Below, piece by piece: positions 1 through 9,242 of a stretch of 59,561 nucleotides of DNA (positions are counted from its first letter, which is position 1; every line of letters starts with the position of its first letter). The notes under the pieces were generated by a model that was given only the letters and a program-made list of their open reading frames with translations, was not told where the DNA came from and made no database searches. The stretch lies in NCBI GenBank assembly GCA_021818105.1, contig JAKAFB010000014.1, positions 1-59,561 on the forward strand. The letters are read 5' to 3'. Position numbers and translations under genes: made by a program. Source of the stretch: Acidobacteriota bacterium (GTDB lineage: Bacteria > Acidobacteriota > Terriglobia > Terriglobales > Acidobacteriaceae).

Positions 1-537
1 CTGGAGTATGCCGAGGTCTTTGGCAACTACTACGGCACGGCACGGCAGTCCCTGGACGATGCGCGGCGGCAGGGGCACGACCTCCTGCTGGATATCGACG
101 TGCAGGGAGCGGCCCAGGTAAGGAAGACGCTGCCGGAGGCGGTGAGCATATTTGTGATGCCGCCGACGCCCAAGGTGCTGCGGACACGTCTGCGTAACCG
201 CAGTCGCGCGGAAGGCGTGGTGAACGAGGCTGAGTTATACCGGAGGCTCAGCGAGGCGAGCAAAGAGATTGAGAATTACCGCGACTATGGATATATTTTG
301 GTCAACGACATCCTGGACAGGACGGTGGCGCAACTGGAGGCCATTGTGCTGGCGGAGCGCTTCTACCGCAACGGCGAGCCAATCGCGTACCGCTCCAGCA
401 GGGTGTTGGAGGTCGCCGCGGCCTGCCGCCAGTCGAATTCGCAGGAACGGCTCAAACCTGTGCTGGAGGCCTTTGGAATTCTGAATCCCAGCGGCCAGCA
501 GCAATTGAACTTTGACGAGGATTCCGATGACGATTGA
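1..537 (+). CDS. gmk: Guanylate kinase, 5' end cut by window edge
   Basis: Guanylate kinase phosphorylates GMP to GDP in the cytoplasm. The reading frame is open from base 1 and its start codon lies outside the window, so the P-loop part is missing. What remains begins at the GMP-binding region (L-E-Y-A-E-V-F-G-N-Y-Y-G) and continues with D-I-D-V-Q-G-A, a hallmark of the family, then the lid region (R-L-R-N-R) and the C-terminal helices. The C-terminus runs about 50 residues longer than the E. coli-type enzyme and ends in an acidic stretch. The stop overlaps the rpoZ start, the usual gmk-rpoZ order, so the two are probably translationally coupled. The identification is firm; only the N-terminus is unknown. 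Confidence 0.93.
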   Translation: MEYAEVFGNYYGTARQSLDDARRQGHDLLLDIDVQGAAQVRKTLPEAVSIFVMPPTPKVLRTRLRNRSRAEGVVNEAELYRRLSEASKEIENYRDYGYILVNDILDRTVAQLEAIVLAERFYRNGEPIAYRSSRVLEVAAACRQSNSQERLKPVLEAFGILNPSGQQQLNFDEDSDDD

Positions 538-757
538 GACCCGTTTCGACTCGAACTACCGCAGGGTTCTTGTGGCCGCCCGCCGTGCCCGCCAATTGCA
601 GGGTGGATCCAGGGCCCTTGTTCACAGCGCATCCAACAAGCCCTGCCGCATAGCGCAGGAAGAGGTGGATGCTGGCAAGATTGCCTATGTCAAGACGGAT
701 GTGCCGACGGTGAAGCCGCTGGTGGAAGACCGCAGCATTCCGATCCTGGCCAGCTAG
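527..757 (+). CDS. rpoZ: RNA polymerase omega subunit
   Basis: Omega is a small subunit that helps fold and latch the beta' subunit of RNA polymerase. The 76-residue product shows the N-Y-R-R-V-L-V-A-A-R-R-A-R-Q-L core and the I-A-x-E-E-V-x-x-G-K-I element typical of omega. I chose the ATG at 527, which overlaps the gmk stop by 11 bases; an in-frame TTG at 512 would add five residues. Position directly after gmk and before coaBC is the common bacterial order and supports the call, which sequence similarity alone would leave weak for so short a protein. Confidence 0.85.
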   Translation: MTIETRFDSNYRRVLVAARRARQLQGGSRALVHSASNKPCRIAQEEVDAGKIAYVKTDVPTVKPLVEDRSIPILAS

Positions 758-786
758 CGACGGCGGAATCAGTCTACAATCCAACT

Positions 787-2076
787 ATGCGGGTAACTGT
801 GGGCGTCTCGGGCGGTATTGCTGCGTATAAGGCAGCGGAACTGGTGCGCGCTTTGCAGCGGCAGGCACTTGAGGTGCACGTTGTGATGACCAGTTCGGCG
901 CGCCGCTTTGTGCAGCCGCTGACCTTTGCCGCGCTGACCGGGCACAAAGTCATCACGAGTCTGTGGGATGAGACCGAAAGCACGACAAGCGACCAGAGCG
1001 GAATAGAGCACATTGGCGAGGCGCAATGGGCCGAGACGCTGGTGGTGGCGCCGGCTACGGCGAACATCCTGGCCAAGTTTGCCCATGGGATTGCGGACGA
1101 CTTTTTGACCACGATGTACCTGGCAACGACCGCTCCGGTACTAGTGGCTCCCGCGATGAATGTGAACATGTGGGAGCATCCTGCGACGCAGGCCAACCTG
1201 GAGATTCTGCGCCAGCGGGGTGTGCGCGTGATTGAACCGGGCACGGGCGAACTGGCCTGTGGCATGGTGGGAGCCGGGCGCATGGCGGAGCCGGAAGCGA
1301 TTGCCGATGCTGTGCTGGATGCGCTGGGACGGCGACATGACATGGCTGGCGAGATTGTGCTGGTGACGGCGGGCGGCACTCGCGAGGCACTGGATCCGGT
1401 GCGGTTCCTGGGGAACCGATCGAGCGGCAAGATGGGCTACGCGCTGGCCGAAGCGGCGCAGAGCCGCGGGGCGAAGGTGATTCTGGTGAGCGGGCCTTCG
1501 GCGCTGCATCCGCCGGCGCACTGCGAGCTGGTGAAGGTGACAACGGCCGAGCAAATGCGCAACGCCGTATTGGAGCGTATGGACGAGGCGACGCTCGTAA
1601 TCAAGGCTGCGGCCGTGGCGGACTACCGGCCCGTGAACGTGTCAGAACGAAAGCTGAAGCGCACGGGGCCGATTACGTTGGAACTGGCGCCGACGGAGGA
1701 CATTCTGGCAGAGGTGGTGCGGCGCCGCAAGCCGGGGCAGCTGATCGTGGGCTTTGCCGCTGAGACCGAGAACCGCATGGAGAACGGGCGCGCCAAGCTG
1801 CTGCGCAAGGGAGCGGACGCGATTGTGGTGAACGATGTGTCGGGCGAAGGCGTGGGCATTGACGCGGAAGTGAATGCGGCCACCTTTCTGACGCCGAGCA
1901 CGGCAATTGAGCTGCCGGTCATGCCGAAGCGCAAACTGGCCGACCGAATTCTGGATGAGATTCAGACGCTGCGCAGGCCGCGCTCGCTGGTGGTGGAAAT
2001 GGACGAGGAAACGCCGCAGGAACGTGTTCTGAATGAGTCTGATGCGCCCAAGAAGCGCGAGCTGATTGTGGAGTAG
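787..2076 (+). CDS. coaBC: Bifunctional phosphopantothenoylcysteine decarboxylase / phosphopantothenate-cysteine ligase
   Basis: This enzyme joins cysteine to 4'-phosphopantothenate (CoaB, C-terminal half) and decarboxylates the product to 4'-phosphopantetheine (CoaC, N-terminal half, FMN-dependent), two steps of coenzyme A synthesis. The 429-residue length is normal. CoaC features are G-V-S-G-G-I-A-A-Y-K near the N-terminus, the H-I-G-E-A-Q segment with the catalytic His, and the P-A-M-N-V-N-M motif. CoaB features are the N-R-S-S-G-K-M-G segment and K-G-A-D-A-I-V-V-N-D. It starts 29 bases after rpoZ with no strong ribosome binding site, so it is probably read from the gmk transcript. Confidence 0.96.
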   Translation: MRVTVGVSGGIAAYKAAELVRALQRQALEVHVVMTSSARRFVQPLTFAALTGHKVITSLWDETESTTSDQSGIEHIGEAQWAETLVVAPATANILAKFAHGIADDFLTTMYLATTAPVLVAPAMNVNMWEHPATQANLEILRQRGVRVIEPGTGELACGMVGAGRMAEPEAIADAVLDALGRRHDMAGEIVLVTAGGTREALDPVRFLGNRSSGKMGYALAEAAQSRGAKVILVSGPSALHPPAHCELVKVTTAEQMRNAVLERMDEATLVIKAAAVADYRPVNVSERKLKRTGPITLELAPTEDILAEVVRRRKPGQLIVGFAAETENRMENGRAKLLRKGADAIVVNDVSGEGVGIDAEVNAATFLTPSTAIELPVMPKRKLADRILDEIQTLRRPRSLVVEMDEETPQERVLNESDAPKKRELIVE

Positions 2077-2083
2077 CGCCGGC

Positions 2084-2932
2084 GTGCCACCCCTTGACCA
2101 AGCAACGCGTGAAGCCCTGGAGGCGCGTTTGCGCTTCTATCGCGACCTGGGTTTGACGGAGTTTTATCGCAGGCCTGTGGATCAAACGCTGTTGGACGCG
2201 ATGCAGACTGCACATGCGGTGACTCAGACTCCCGCTACGATTGCAGCACCTGCCAGTCCAGGAACATTCACTCAGACAGCTCTGATGGAGGAGCACTCGA
2301 TTCCACCGCGCAAGAGTTTAACCCCACAGCCTGAAATTGCCGCGGCGGTCGCGCCTGCGGATCGCGCAGCCGCACTGGAGATGATTCGGCAGGAGATTGG
2401 CGATTGTACGCGCTGCACGCTCCACAAGGGACGGAGCAAGATCGTGTTCGGCGATGGAAGTCCGCAGGCGCGGCTGATGTTCGTGGGCGAAGGGCCGGGC
2501 GCGGACGAGGATGCGCAGGGGTTGCCATTTGTAGGCCGGGCCGGGCAACTGCTGAACAACATGATTGCGGCGATGGGCTTGAAGCGCGAAGAGGTCTATA
2601 TTGCCAACGTGGTGAAGTGCAGGCCGCCGGGCAACCGGACGCCGGAACCGGAGGAAGCGAATACCTGTTCGCCATTTCTGTTCAAGCAGATCGATGCGAT
2701 TCGGCCGCAGGTGATTGTGGCGTTGGGCGCGACGGCTGCGACTTATCTACTGGGGCAGCGACAGACACTGGCTGGGCTGCGCGGACGCGTCCATGCGTTT
2801 CGTGGAATGCAACTGATTGTGACCTATCACCCAGCTTTTCTGCTAAGAGACCCGCGGCAGAAGAAAGAAGCCTGGGCAGACCTTCAGATAGCCATGCGCG
2901 AGTTGGGGTTGAAGCTGCCCAGCAAGGGTTGA
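2084..2932 (+). CDS. Family 4 uracil-DNA glycosylase with iron-sulfur cluster
   Basis: It removes uracil from DNA and starts base-excision repair. The motifs are those of family 4: G-E-G-P-G-A-D-E-D in the uracil pocket and H-P-A-F-L-L-R near the C-terminus. Four cysteines (C-T-R-C, then K-C-R-P-P and T-C-S-P-F) fit the [4Fe-4S] ligands. The N-terminal ~90 residues ahead of the catalytic domain are not conserved in the basic family, which is usually about 200 residues long. I chose the GTG at 2084, with GGAG ten bases upstream; a TTG at 2066, overlapping the coaBC stop, is an alternative. It is close to coaBC and probably in the same transcript. Confidence 0.92.
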   Translation: MPPLDQATREALEARLRFYRDLGLTEFYRRPVDQTLLDAMQTAHAVTQTPATIAAPASPGTFTQTALMEEHSIPPRKSLTPQPEIAAAVAPADRAAALEMIRQEIGDCTRCTLHKGRSKIVFGDGSPQARLMFVGEGPGADEDAQGLPFVGRAGQLLNNMIAAMGLKREEVYIANVVKCRPPGNRTPEPEEANTCSPFLFKQIDAIRPQVIVALGATAATYLLGQRQTLAGLRGRVHAFRGMQLIVTYHPAFLLRDPRQKKEAWADLQIAMRELGLKLPSKG

Positions 2933-2963
2933 GCGGATTGTCGGTGCACATGAGAGGCGAAGA

Positions 2964-2990
2964 GGCGGCCAAGACGGCCGCCTAAATTTT
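2964..2990 (+). terminator. Rho-independent terminator after the udg gene
   Basis: A perfect 7-bp stem GGCGGCC/GGCCGCC with loop AAGAC is followed by TAAATTTT. It lies 31 bases after the glycosylase stop and closes the gmk-rpoZ-coaBC-udg group before dnaE. Confidence 0.7.
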
Positions 2991-3310
2991 CTGCAAGCCA
3001 TTTGTGGAAAAATGCGAATAAAAAAAGGGGGTGGGGGTACCAGCTCTGCCCCCGCCTTGCCGCCTGAATATCGCCGAACATACGCCCCCTCTTGTATGAC
3101 TGTTGCTATTGTGCCTGCGATCTGGGAAATCATCTGCAAAAGGCGCAACGTTGTTGTGACTAACGAAATCAACGACTTGCTCAAGGGGTGTAGTGCAGGT
3201 CACTTGACGGTAGCGTGGGCAGGTGGGCCGGGAGGCGAAACGGGCAGGAATGTGCCGTCATTTCCACAGCGGTTACAAGAGCGATACGACTCACTAGAAT
3301 GAGCTTAACC
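2991..3310 (+). other. Intergenic leader upstream of dnaE
   Basis: About 320 bases without a convincing gene. It holds an A7-G5-T-G5 purine run at 3020-3037 and presumably the dnaE promoter, which I cannot pin down. A frame open from 3215 runs into dnaE but has no family resemblance before the PHP domain, so I read it as untranslated. Confidence 0.5.
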
Positions 3311-6300
3311 ATGGCCGAATTTACCCATCTCCATCTGCATACTGAGTACTCCCTGCTGGACGGCGCCTGCGACGTGACAAAGCTGGTGGACCGCGTAGCC
3401 GCACTGGGCCAGAAGTCGGTTGCGATGACTGACCACGGCAATATTTTTGGCGCGGTGCACTTTTTTAACGCGGCCAAGGCGAAAGGCATCAAGCCGATCC
3501 TGGGCTGCGAATTGTATGTGTGCAAGGCGGAGGACCATCGCGCAGAGACGCCAAACGATCAGTACAACCACCTGCTGGTGCTGGCGGAGAACGAAGAGGG
3601 CTATCGGAACCTGATTCGCATTACATCGGAGGCGTCGCTGCACGGCTTTTATCGCAAGCCGCGCGTGAGCAAGCGATATCTTGCGGATCATGCGAAGGGG
3701 TTGATTGGTTTCTCTGGCTGCCTGAGCGGTGAGCTGTGCGAACAGTTGATGGCCGGGCAGTATGAGAAGGCCAAGTCCACAGCGGTGCAGTACCAGGACA
3801 TCTTCGGACGCGGCAACTTCTACCTGGAGATTCAGGACCAGGGACTGGAGCAGGAGCGAAAGATTCAGAGCGACCTTTTCCGGCTGGAGCGCGAGCTGGA
3901 GATTCCGATGGTGCTGACGAACGACTCACACTACCTGTGCGGAGAGGACCATCATGCGCACGACGTGATGCTGTGCGTGCAAACGGGCGCGAAGGTACAC
4001 GATGCGGAGCGCTTCCGCTTTGACTCCGACCAGTTTTTTGTGAAGAGCGGGGAGGAGATGGCGCGGCTATTTCCGGATGCGCCGGGCTTGCTGCAGCGGA
4101 CGATGGAGGTCGCGGAACGCTGCAACTTCAAGATGCACCCGGTGGAGAATCCATTCCCTGAATTTGCGGTGCCACAGGGGCACACGATTGATAGCTACTT
4201 TGAGGAGGTTTGTCGCGAAGGCTACAAGAAGCGGCTTGAGACGGCCATCCATCATCTCGATTCACGCGGACTGCTGAGGACGCCTATTCACGAGTACGAA
4301 GCGCGGCTGGAGCGCGAGATCGGCATCATCAAGCAGATGAAGTACTCGGGGTACTTCCTGATTGTGTGGGACTTCATCAAGTACGCGCGCGATCATGGGA
4401 TTCCCGTGGGCCCGGGGCGCGGCTCGGCAGCGGGTTCGCTGGTGGCCTACGTCATGGAAATCACCAACGTGGATCCGCTGCAGAACGTGCTGCTGTTTGA
4501 GCGCTTTCTGAATCCGGAACGCGTGTCGATGCCGGATATCGACGTGGACTTCTGCATGAACCGTCGCGGCGAGGTGATTGACTATGTGACGCGGAAGTAC
4601 GGCCGGGAGCAGGTGGCACAGATTATTACGTTCAACACGATGGCGGCGAAGGCGTCCATCAAGGACTGCGGGCGCGCGATGGACATGCCGTATGGCGATG
4701 TGGACCGCATTGCCAAGCTGGTGCCAGCGACGATTGGGATGACGCTGGAGAAGGCGCTGGAGGAGTCACCGGATCTGCGCAAGGCCTACGACGGCGACAA
4801 GCAGGTGCGCGAGCTGATTGATACGGCGATGAAGCTCGAGGGGCTGGTGCGCGGCGTAGGCATGCACGCGGCAGGAGTGGTGATTGCGCCGCGGCCGCTG
4901 ACCGAACTGGTGCCGGTGGCCAAGACGAAAAACGACGAAATCGTGACCGCATACGACATGAAGGCAGTGGAGAAGATGGGCCTGCTGAAGATGGACTTTC
5001 TAGGGCTCACCACTCTGACGGTTATCGACGACTGCCTTACGCTCATTGAGCAGAATCGCTGCGAAAAGGTGGATATCGAGACGATTCCACTGAATGACGG
5101 GGAGACTTATAAGAAGGTCTTCCATGCGGCGCTGACGTCTGGAGTGTTCCAGTTTGAATCAAGCGGAATGCGGGACGTGCTGCGGCGCTATAAGCCGGAG
5201 ACGGTAGAGGATCTGACGGCGCTGAACGCGCTGTACAGACCGGGACCGATCCAGGGCGGCATGATTGACGACTTCATCGAGCGCAAGTGGGGGCGGCGCA
5301 AGGTGGAGTATATGCTGCCGCAGATTGAGGGCATTCTGAAAGAGACGCTGGGCGTGATTGTCTACCAGGAACAGGTGATGCAGATTGCCAACGTGGTGGC
5401 AAGCTACTCACTAGGCGAGGCCGACCTGCTGCGCCGCGCAATGGGCAAAAAGAACGCAGAAGAGATGGCCAAGCAGCGTGAACGCTTTATGACGGGCGCG
5501 GCGGCGCAGGGAATCAAGAAGGAGACGGCAGGCGAGCTGTTTGACCAGATGGAGAAGTTCGCGGGCTATGGGTTCAATAAGTCGCATTCGGCAGCGTATG
5601 CGCTGCTGGCGTATCAGACGGCATATTTGAAGACGCACTATCCGGTGGAGTTTATGGCGGCGCTGCTGACGAGCGAAACGTCGAAGCCGGAGAACGTAGT
5701 GAAGTACATCGGCGAGTGCCGCGAGATGGGCATCGCGGTGGAGCCGCCGGATGTGCAGGTGTCCGGCGCGCAGTTTACGCCGGGCGGAGAAGCGATTCGC
5801 TTTGGGCTGGCGGCGGTGAAGAACGTGGGTGGCAACGCGATTGAATCGATCATCAAGGCGCGACAGGATGTGGGCGGGCGCTTCACTAGCTTGTGGGAGT
5901 TTTGCGAGAAGGTTGACCTGCGCGTAATGAACAAGCGCGTGATTGAGTCGCTGATCAAGGCAGGCGCGCTGGATACGCTGGGGAAGCGCGGGCCGCTGAT
6001 GGCCGCCGTGGACAAGGCGATGGAGCGTGCGCAGAAGGCACAGCGCGACGCGGCACAAGGACAGACTGGGCTATTTGGGATGTTTGACGAAGGACCAGCG
6101 GCTAAGGGCAGTGGTGATGATCTGCCGCATGTGGCGGACTGGGAGGAGAGCGAGCGGCTGGCGAATGAGAAAGAGGTGCTGGGCTTCTTTGTCTCTGGGC
6201 ATCCACTGGACAAGTATGCGGAGAAGCTGCGGAATCTGCCAGGTGTGATTACGGTGGCGGAGGCGCTGGAGCGCAAGCCGCCGGAGCGGCGCTGGGGCCA

Positions 6301-6820
6301 GCAGAGCGACCCGGCGGATGAAATTCAGGTTGCGGGAATGCTTCAGGGGTTGCGCGTGCAAAAGAGCAAGCGCGACCAGAAACTCTACGCGCAGGCGGCG
6401 CTCGAGGACGCCAGCGGGAAGATTGATTTGATCTGCTTTTCGCGCGACTACGAACGCCTGGCAGGTCAACTGAAGATTGAAGCGCCGGTGCTGATTCGCG
6501 GGGTGCTGATGGGCGAGGAGGATTCGGCGCCGAAGATTTCGATCAGCTCGATTCAGTCGCTCGATGATGTGCAGGTGAAGCTGCCGACGGGTGTGCGCAT
6601 CCGCATCAATCTGGAGCGCGCATCGGAGGAGATGTTTGCCGGGCTGAAGAGCGCAGCGGACGCGGCTCCCGGGCCGGGCAAGGTGATGCTGCATCTTGAA
6701 AAGAAGGGCGAGTATGCCGTGATTCTGGAGCCTGAGCAGATGAGCGTGGCGGCGGACCGCGGCTGGATGGAGCGCGTGGAAGAACTGGTGGGCAAGGGAA
6801 CCGTGCAGGCCGTGGGCTAA
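3311..6820 (+). CDS. dnaE: DNA polymerase III alpha subunit
   Basis: DnaE is the replicative polymerase subunit. The 1169-residue length matches the family. An N-terminal PHP domain opens with H-L-H-L-H-T-E-Y-S-L-L-D-G and M-T-D-H-G-N. The catalytic palm has P-D-I-D-V-D-F with G-P-G-R-G-S-A-A-G-S upstream, and the fingers contain the L-Y-R-P-G-P-I and G-Y-G-F-N-K-S-H-S-A-A-Y motifs. An OB fold follows near residue 990. I chose the ATG at 3311 because the PHP domain normally starts within a few residues of the N-terminus; an in-frame ATG at 3299 would add four residues. The aldo/keto reductase gene follows after 11 bases. Confidence 0.97.
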   Translation: MAEFTHLHLHTEYSLLDGACDVTKLVDRVAALGQKSVAMTDHGNIFGAVHFFNAAKAKGIKPILGCELYVCKAEDHRAETPNDQYNHLLVLAENEEGYRNLIRITSEASLHGFYRKPRVSKRYLADHAKGLIGFSGCLSGELCEQLMAGQYEKAKSTAVQYQDIFGRGNFYLEIQDQGLEQERKIQSDLFRLERELEIPMVLTNDSHYLCGEDHHAHDVMLCVQTGAKVHDAERFRFDSDQFFVKSGEEMARLFPDAPGLLQRTMEVAERCNFKMHPVENPFPEFAVPQGHTIDSYFEEVCREGYKKRLETAIHHLDSRGLLRTPIHEYEARLEREIGIIKQMKYSGYFLIVWDFIKYARDHGIPVGPGRGSAAGSLVAYVMEITNVDPLQNVLLFERFLNPERVSMPDIDVDFCMNRRGEVIDYVTRKYGREQVAQIITFNTMAAKASIKDCGRAMDMPYGDVDRIAKLVPATIGMTLEKALEESPDLRKAYDGDKQVRELIDTAMKLEGLVRGVGMHAAGVVIAPRPLTELVPVAKTKNDEIVTAYDMKAVEKMGLLKMDFLGLTTLTVIDDCLTLIEQNRCEKVDIETIPLNDGETYKKVFHAALTSGVFQFESSGMRDVLRRYKPETVEDLTALNALYRPGPIQGGMIDDFIERKWGRRKVEYMLPQIEGILKETLGVIVYQEQVMQIANVVASYSLGEADLLRRAMGKKNAEEMAKQRERFMTGAAAQGIKKETAGELFDQMEKFAGYGFNKSHSAAYALLAYQTAYLKTHYPVEFMAALLTSETSKPENVVKYIGECREMGIAVEPPDVQVSGAQFTPGGEAIRFGLAAVKNVGGNAIESIIKARQDVGGRFTSLWEFCEKVDLRVMNKRVIESLIKAGALDTLGKRGPLMAAVDKAMERAQKAQRDAAQGQTGLFGMFDEGPAAKGSGDDLPHVADWEESERLANEKEVLGFFVSGHPLDKYAEKLRNLPGVITVAEALERKPPERRWGQQSDPADEIQVAGMLQGLRVQKSKRDQKLYAQAALEDASGKIDLICFSRDYERLAGQLKIEAPVLIRGVLMGEEDSAPKISISSIQSLDDVQVKLPTGVRIRINLERASEEMFAGLKSAADAAPGPGKVMLHLEKKGEYAVILEPEQMSVAADRGWMERVEELVGKGTVQAVG

Positions 6821-6831
6821 GCGGAGAGCGC

Positions 6832-7806
6832 ATGCTGACACGTCGCCTGGGGAATGGGCCTCTTGTGGTGTCGGAGCTGAGCTTTGGCACATGGCTGACT
6901 GTGGCCGGCGGTATCGAGCGCGCGCAGGCCATTCGCTGTATTCACACAGCCATAGAGCATGGCATCACGCTGTATGATACGGCGAACCAGTATGGCGCAG
7001 GTGAGGCTGAGCGCGTGCTGGGCGAGGCGTTGCGAACGCATCCGCGTGAAAATTATCTGATTGCAACTAAGCTGTATTTTCCGGTGGGCGACGAGCCGGA
7101 CCGGGGACTCTCTGCGACGCAAGTCGAGAAGCAGCTAAACAACTCGTTGCGGCGGCTGGGCGTGGAATATATCGACCTGTACCAGTGCCACCGCTTTGAC
7201 AAAGACACGCCGATCGAAGAAACTCTGCAGGCGCTGGACAAGGCCGTTCGGGCAGGCAAGGTGCGTGCCATTGGATTCAGCGAGTGGACGGCGGAGCAGA
7301 TTGACTCGGCTGCAGAAATTTGCGTGAAGCATGGGCTCACGCCGTTTTCGTCAAGCCAGCCACAGTACTCGATGCTGTGGCGCAAGCCGGAGTCACAGGT
7401 ATTTGTGGCGTGTGCGCGGCATGGCATCGGCAACCTTGCGTTTTCTCCGCTGGCGCATGGCGTGCTGACGGGGAAGTACACGCCGGGGCAACCGCCACCA
7501 GTGGGCACGCGGGCAGCCAATGAAGCGATGAATGTGTTTATGGAGACAGCGGGCAGGCACTTCCGGTCGGACTATCTGCTGGAGGCGGTGGCTCATCTGA
7601 AGCCAATTGCGGCGGAGCTTGGCTTGACGATGTCGCAGATGGCGCTGGCATGGGTGTTGCGAAGGACGGAGGTGGCGTCGGCGATTATCGGAGCAACACG
7701 GCCGGAGCAGATCGAGGAGAATGTGCGCGCGGTGGGCGTGACGCTGCCGGAAGAAGCGCTGGCGCAGATGGATGCAGCTGTTGGCTCAGTGGCGGTGTAC
7801 GCCTAA
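6832..7806 (+). CDS. Aldo/keto reductase
   Basis: A 324-residue NADPH-dependent oxidoreductase with a TIM barrel, of the potassium-channel beta-subunit/YghZ-like branch. The catalytic tetrad is visible as D and Y in Y-D-T-A-N-Q-Y-G, K in A-T-K-L-Y-F and H in Q-C-H-R-F-D. The C-terminal cofactor segment contains I-I-G-A-T-R-P-E-Q. GGAG lies five bases before the ATG. It follows dnaE by 11 bases and its stop overlaps the end of the opposing rhaB gene by four bases. The substrate is unknown; lactaldehyde from rhamnose is a possibility suggested only by position. Confidence 0.9.
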   Translation: MLTRRLGNGPLVVSELSFGTWLTVAGGIERAQAIRCIHTAIEHGITLYDTANQYGAGEAERVLGEALRTHPRENYLIATKLYFPVGDEPDRGLSATQVEKQLNNSLRRLGVEYIDLYQCHRFDKDTPIEETLQALDKAVRAGKVRAIGFSEWTAEQIDSAAEICVKHGLTPFSSSQPQYSMLWRKPESQVFVACARHGIGNLAFSPLAHGVLTGKYTPGQPPPVGTRAANEAMNVFMETAGRHFRSDYLLEAVAHLKPIAAELGLTMSQMALAWVLRRTEVASAIIGATRPEQIEENVRAVGVTLPEEALAQMDAAVGSVAVYA

Positions 7807-9242
7807 GCGCCGCTGAGGCGCGCAGCCCAGGAGCGCACGGACTCGATCGATAGCGCCTGGCCGTCCGCGGATGCAGAAGCCAGTTGCACGGCAAAGTTCC
7901 CGATGGTGGAGCTTTCTGCCTGTCCTGCATCGACGGGCAGACCAGTACGCAGCGCTGTGAGATTGGTGAGCAGCGAGTTGCGGCTGCCCCCGCCGATGAC
8001 GTGTATACGGCTGAGCCTGCGACCCAGCATCTGTTCAAGCTGCGCTAGGGCTGAAGCGTAGCGCGCGGCGAGGCTTTCAAAAATGACGCGAGCAAAGATG
8101 GGCTCGTTGCCCGCAACGTCGGGAATGGGCGCGATTCCGAGGACTCGCAGTTCGTCATTGATGCGCTCGGGCATGTCTCCGTCGAGCATGAGCGGTTCTG
8201 CATCTACGTTGATGACACCTGGCGCGGTTCGTCGAGCGGCTTGTGCCACAAGATCCTCGATGTTCCATTTGCGACCCTGCATGGCCCACGCGTCCATGCA
8301 CTGTTTCACGAGCCACATGCCGTTGACGTTGGTGTGGAAGCAGAAGCCGCCGGCTGCTGCGCCTTGATTTGTGTAGCGGGCCTGCATGGCGCCGAGGCTG
8401 GTGACAGGCTGCTGCACGAGCGTGCCGACGAGCGACCACGTGCCGGAGGCGATATATGCGGTGCCCTCCATGCTGACGGGAATGCCGGCAATGGCAGAGG
8501 CTGTGTCATGGCAGGCAGGCGCTATCAGGTCAGTCTCGCGGAAGGCATCGAGCGCAGCAAGCGGACCCTGCAGGTGGCCAAGCACGGCGCCTGCCGGCAC
8601 GATGGGCGGTGCTGCTTCAATGGGAATGCCGAGGCGGTCGAAGAGCTGGCGCGACCAGTCGCCGGTGGAGAGATCAACGAGGCCGGTGTGGGTGGCGTTG
8701 GTGTACTCGGCTACTCGGCGGCCACCGAGCCAGTGGAGAACATATTCCGGCAGGCAGACCCACGGAGCACGCGCATCAATGCCGCAGGCAGGGTCCGCGA
8801 GGAGTTGATAGAGCGTGTTGATGCGCAGGGGTTGTGCGCCGGTAAGAGCGAAGAGTTCTTCCGGCTCGGCAATGGCATCGGCCATGCACTTGCTGGCGAC
8901 GGTGCGCTCATCGCGATAGCAGTAGGGATCGCTGAGTGGTTTGCCGTCGGGGCCAAGGCGCACGTAGTCCACGGCCCAGCCATCGACGGCGATGGAGGCG
9001 ATGCCTTCCAGCGCTTGCGCGGCGGCTTTGCGCAGGCCTTCTTCAAGGCCGTTGAGGATGTTGTCCAAGGGCCAATGCAGCGCGTTGCCGCGATGTACCG
9101 GGCCGTTGGGGATGCGATAGACGAGTTCAATGGCCGGTTGGCCATTGCGCCAGCGGAGCAAGGAGACACGACAGCTTTCTGCGCCGAGATCTATCGCGAC
9201 GCGGGCACGTTCATCGGCGGGCAGCTGCGGAGGAGTGCTCAC
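7803..9242 (-). CDS. rhaB: L-rhamnulokinase
   Basis: A FGGY-family sugar kinase of 479 residues that phosphorylates L-rhamnulose to L-rhamnulose-1-phosphate. The N-terminal ATPase phosphate motif D-L-G-A-E-S-C-R is of the rhamnulokinase type, followed by V-D-G-W-A-V-D-Y with the catalytic Asp region, and the C-terminal domain carries G-G-G-S-R-N. It is the last gene of the rhamnose cluster; its ATG overlaps the stop of the aldolase/dehydrogenase gene by four bases, which indicates translational coupling. Identification is supported both by sequence and by the cluster. Confidence 0.94.
   Translation of the reverse strand: MSTPPQLPADERARVAIDLGAESCRVSLLRWRNGQPAIELVYRIPNGPVHRGNALHWPLDNILNGLEEGLRKAAAQALEGIASIAVDGWAVDYVRLGPDGKPLSDPYCYRDERTVASKCMADAIAEPEELFALTGAQPLRINTLYQLLADPACGIDARAPWVCLPEYVLHWLGGRRVAEYTNATHTGLVDLSTGDWSRQLFDRLGIPIEAAPPIVPAGAVLGHLQGPLAALDAFRETDLIAPACHDTASAIAGIPVSMEGTAYIASGTWSLVGTLVQQPVTSLGAMQARYTNQGAAAGGFCFHTNVNGMWLVKQCMDAWAMQGRKWNIEDLVAQAARRTAPGVINVDAEPLMLDGDMPERINDELRVLGIAPIPDVAGNEPIFARVIFESLAARYASALAQLEQMLGRRLSRIHVIGGGSRNSLLTNLTALRTGLPVDAGQAESSTIGNFAVQLASASADGQALSIESVRSWAARLSGA

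Noticed and set aside
3020..3037. A7-G5-T-G5 run as a phase-variable or quadruplex element
   Set aside because: It lies in a non-coding leader, has only two G runs, and nothing links it to a switch.
3284..3296. Thirteen bases identical to the core of the phage T7 promoter just before dnaE
   Set aside because: The downstream TATAGGG part is missing and there is no phage context; a chance match is likely.
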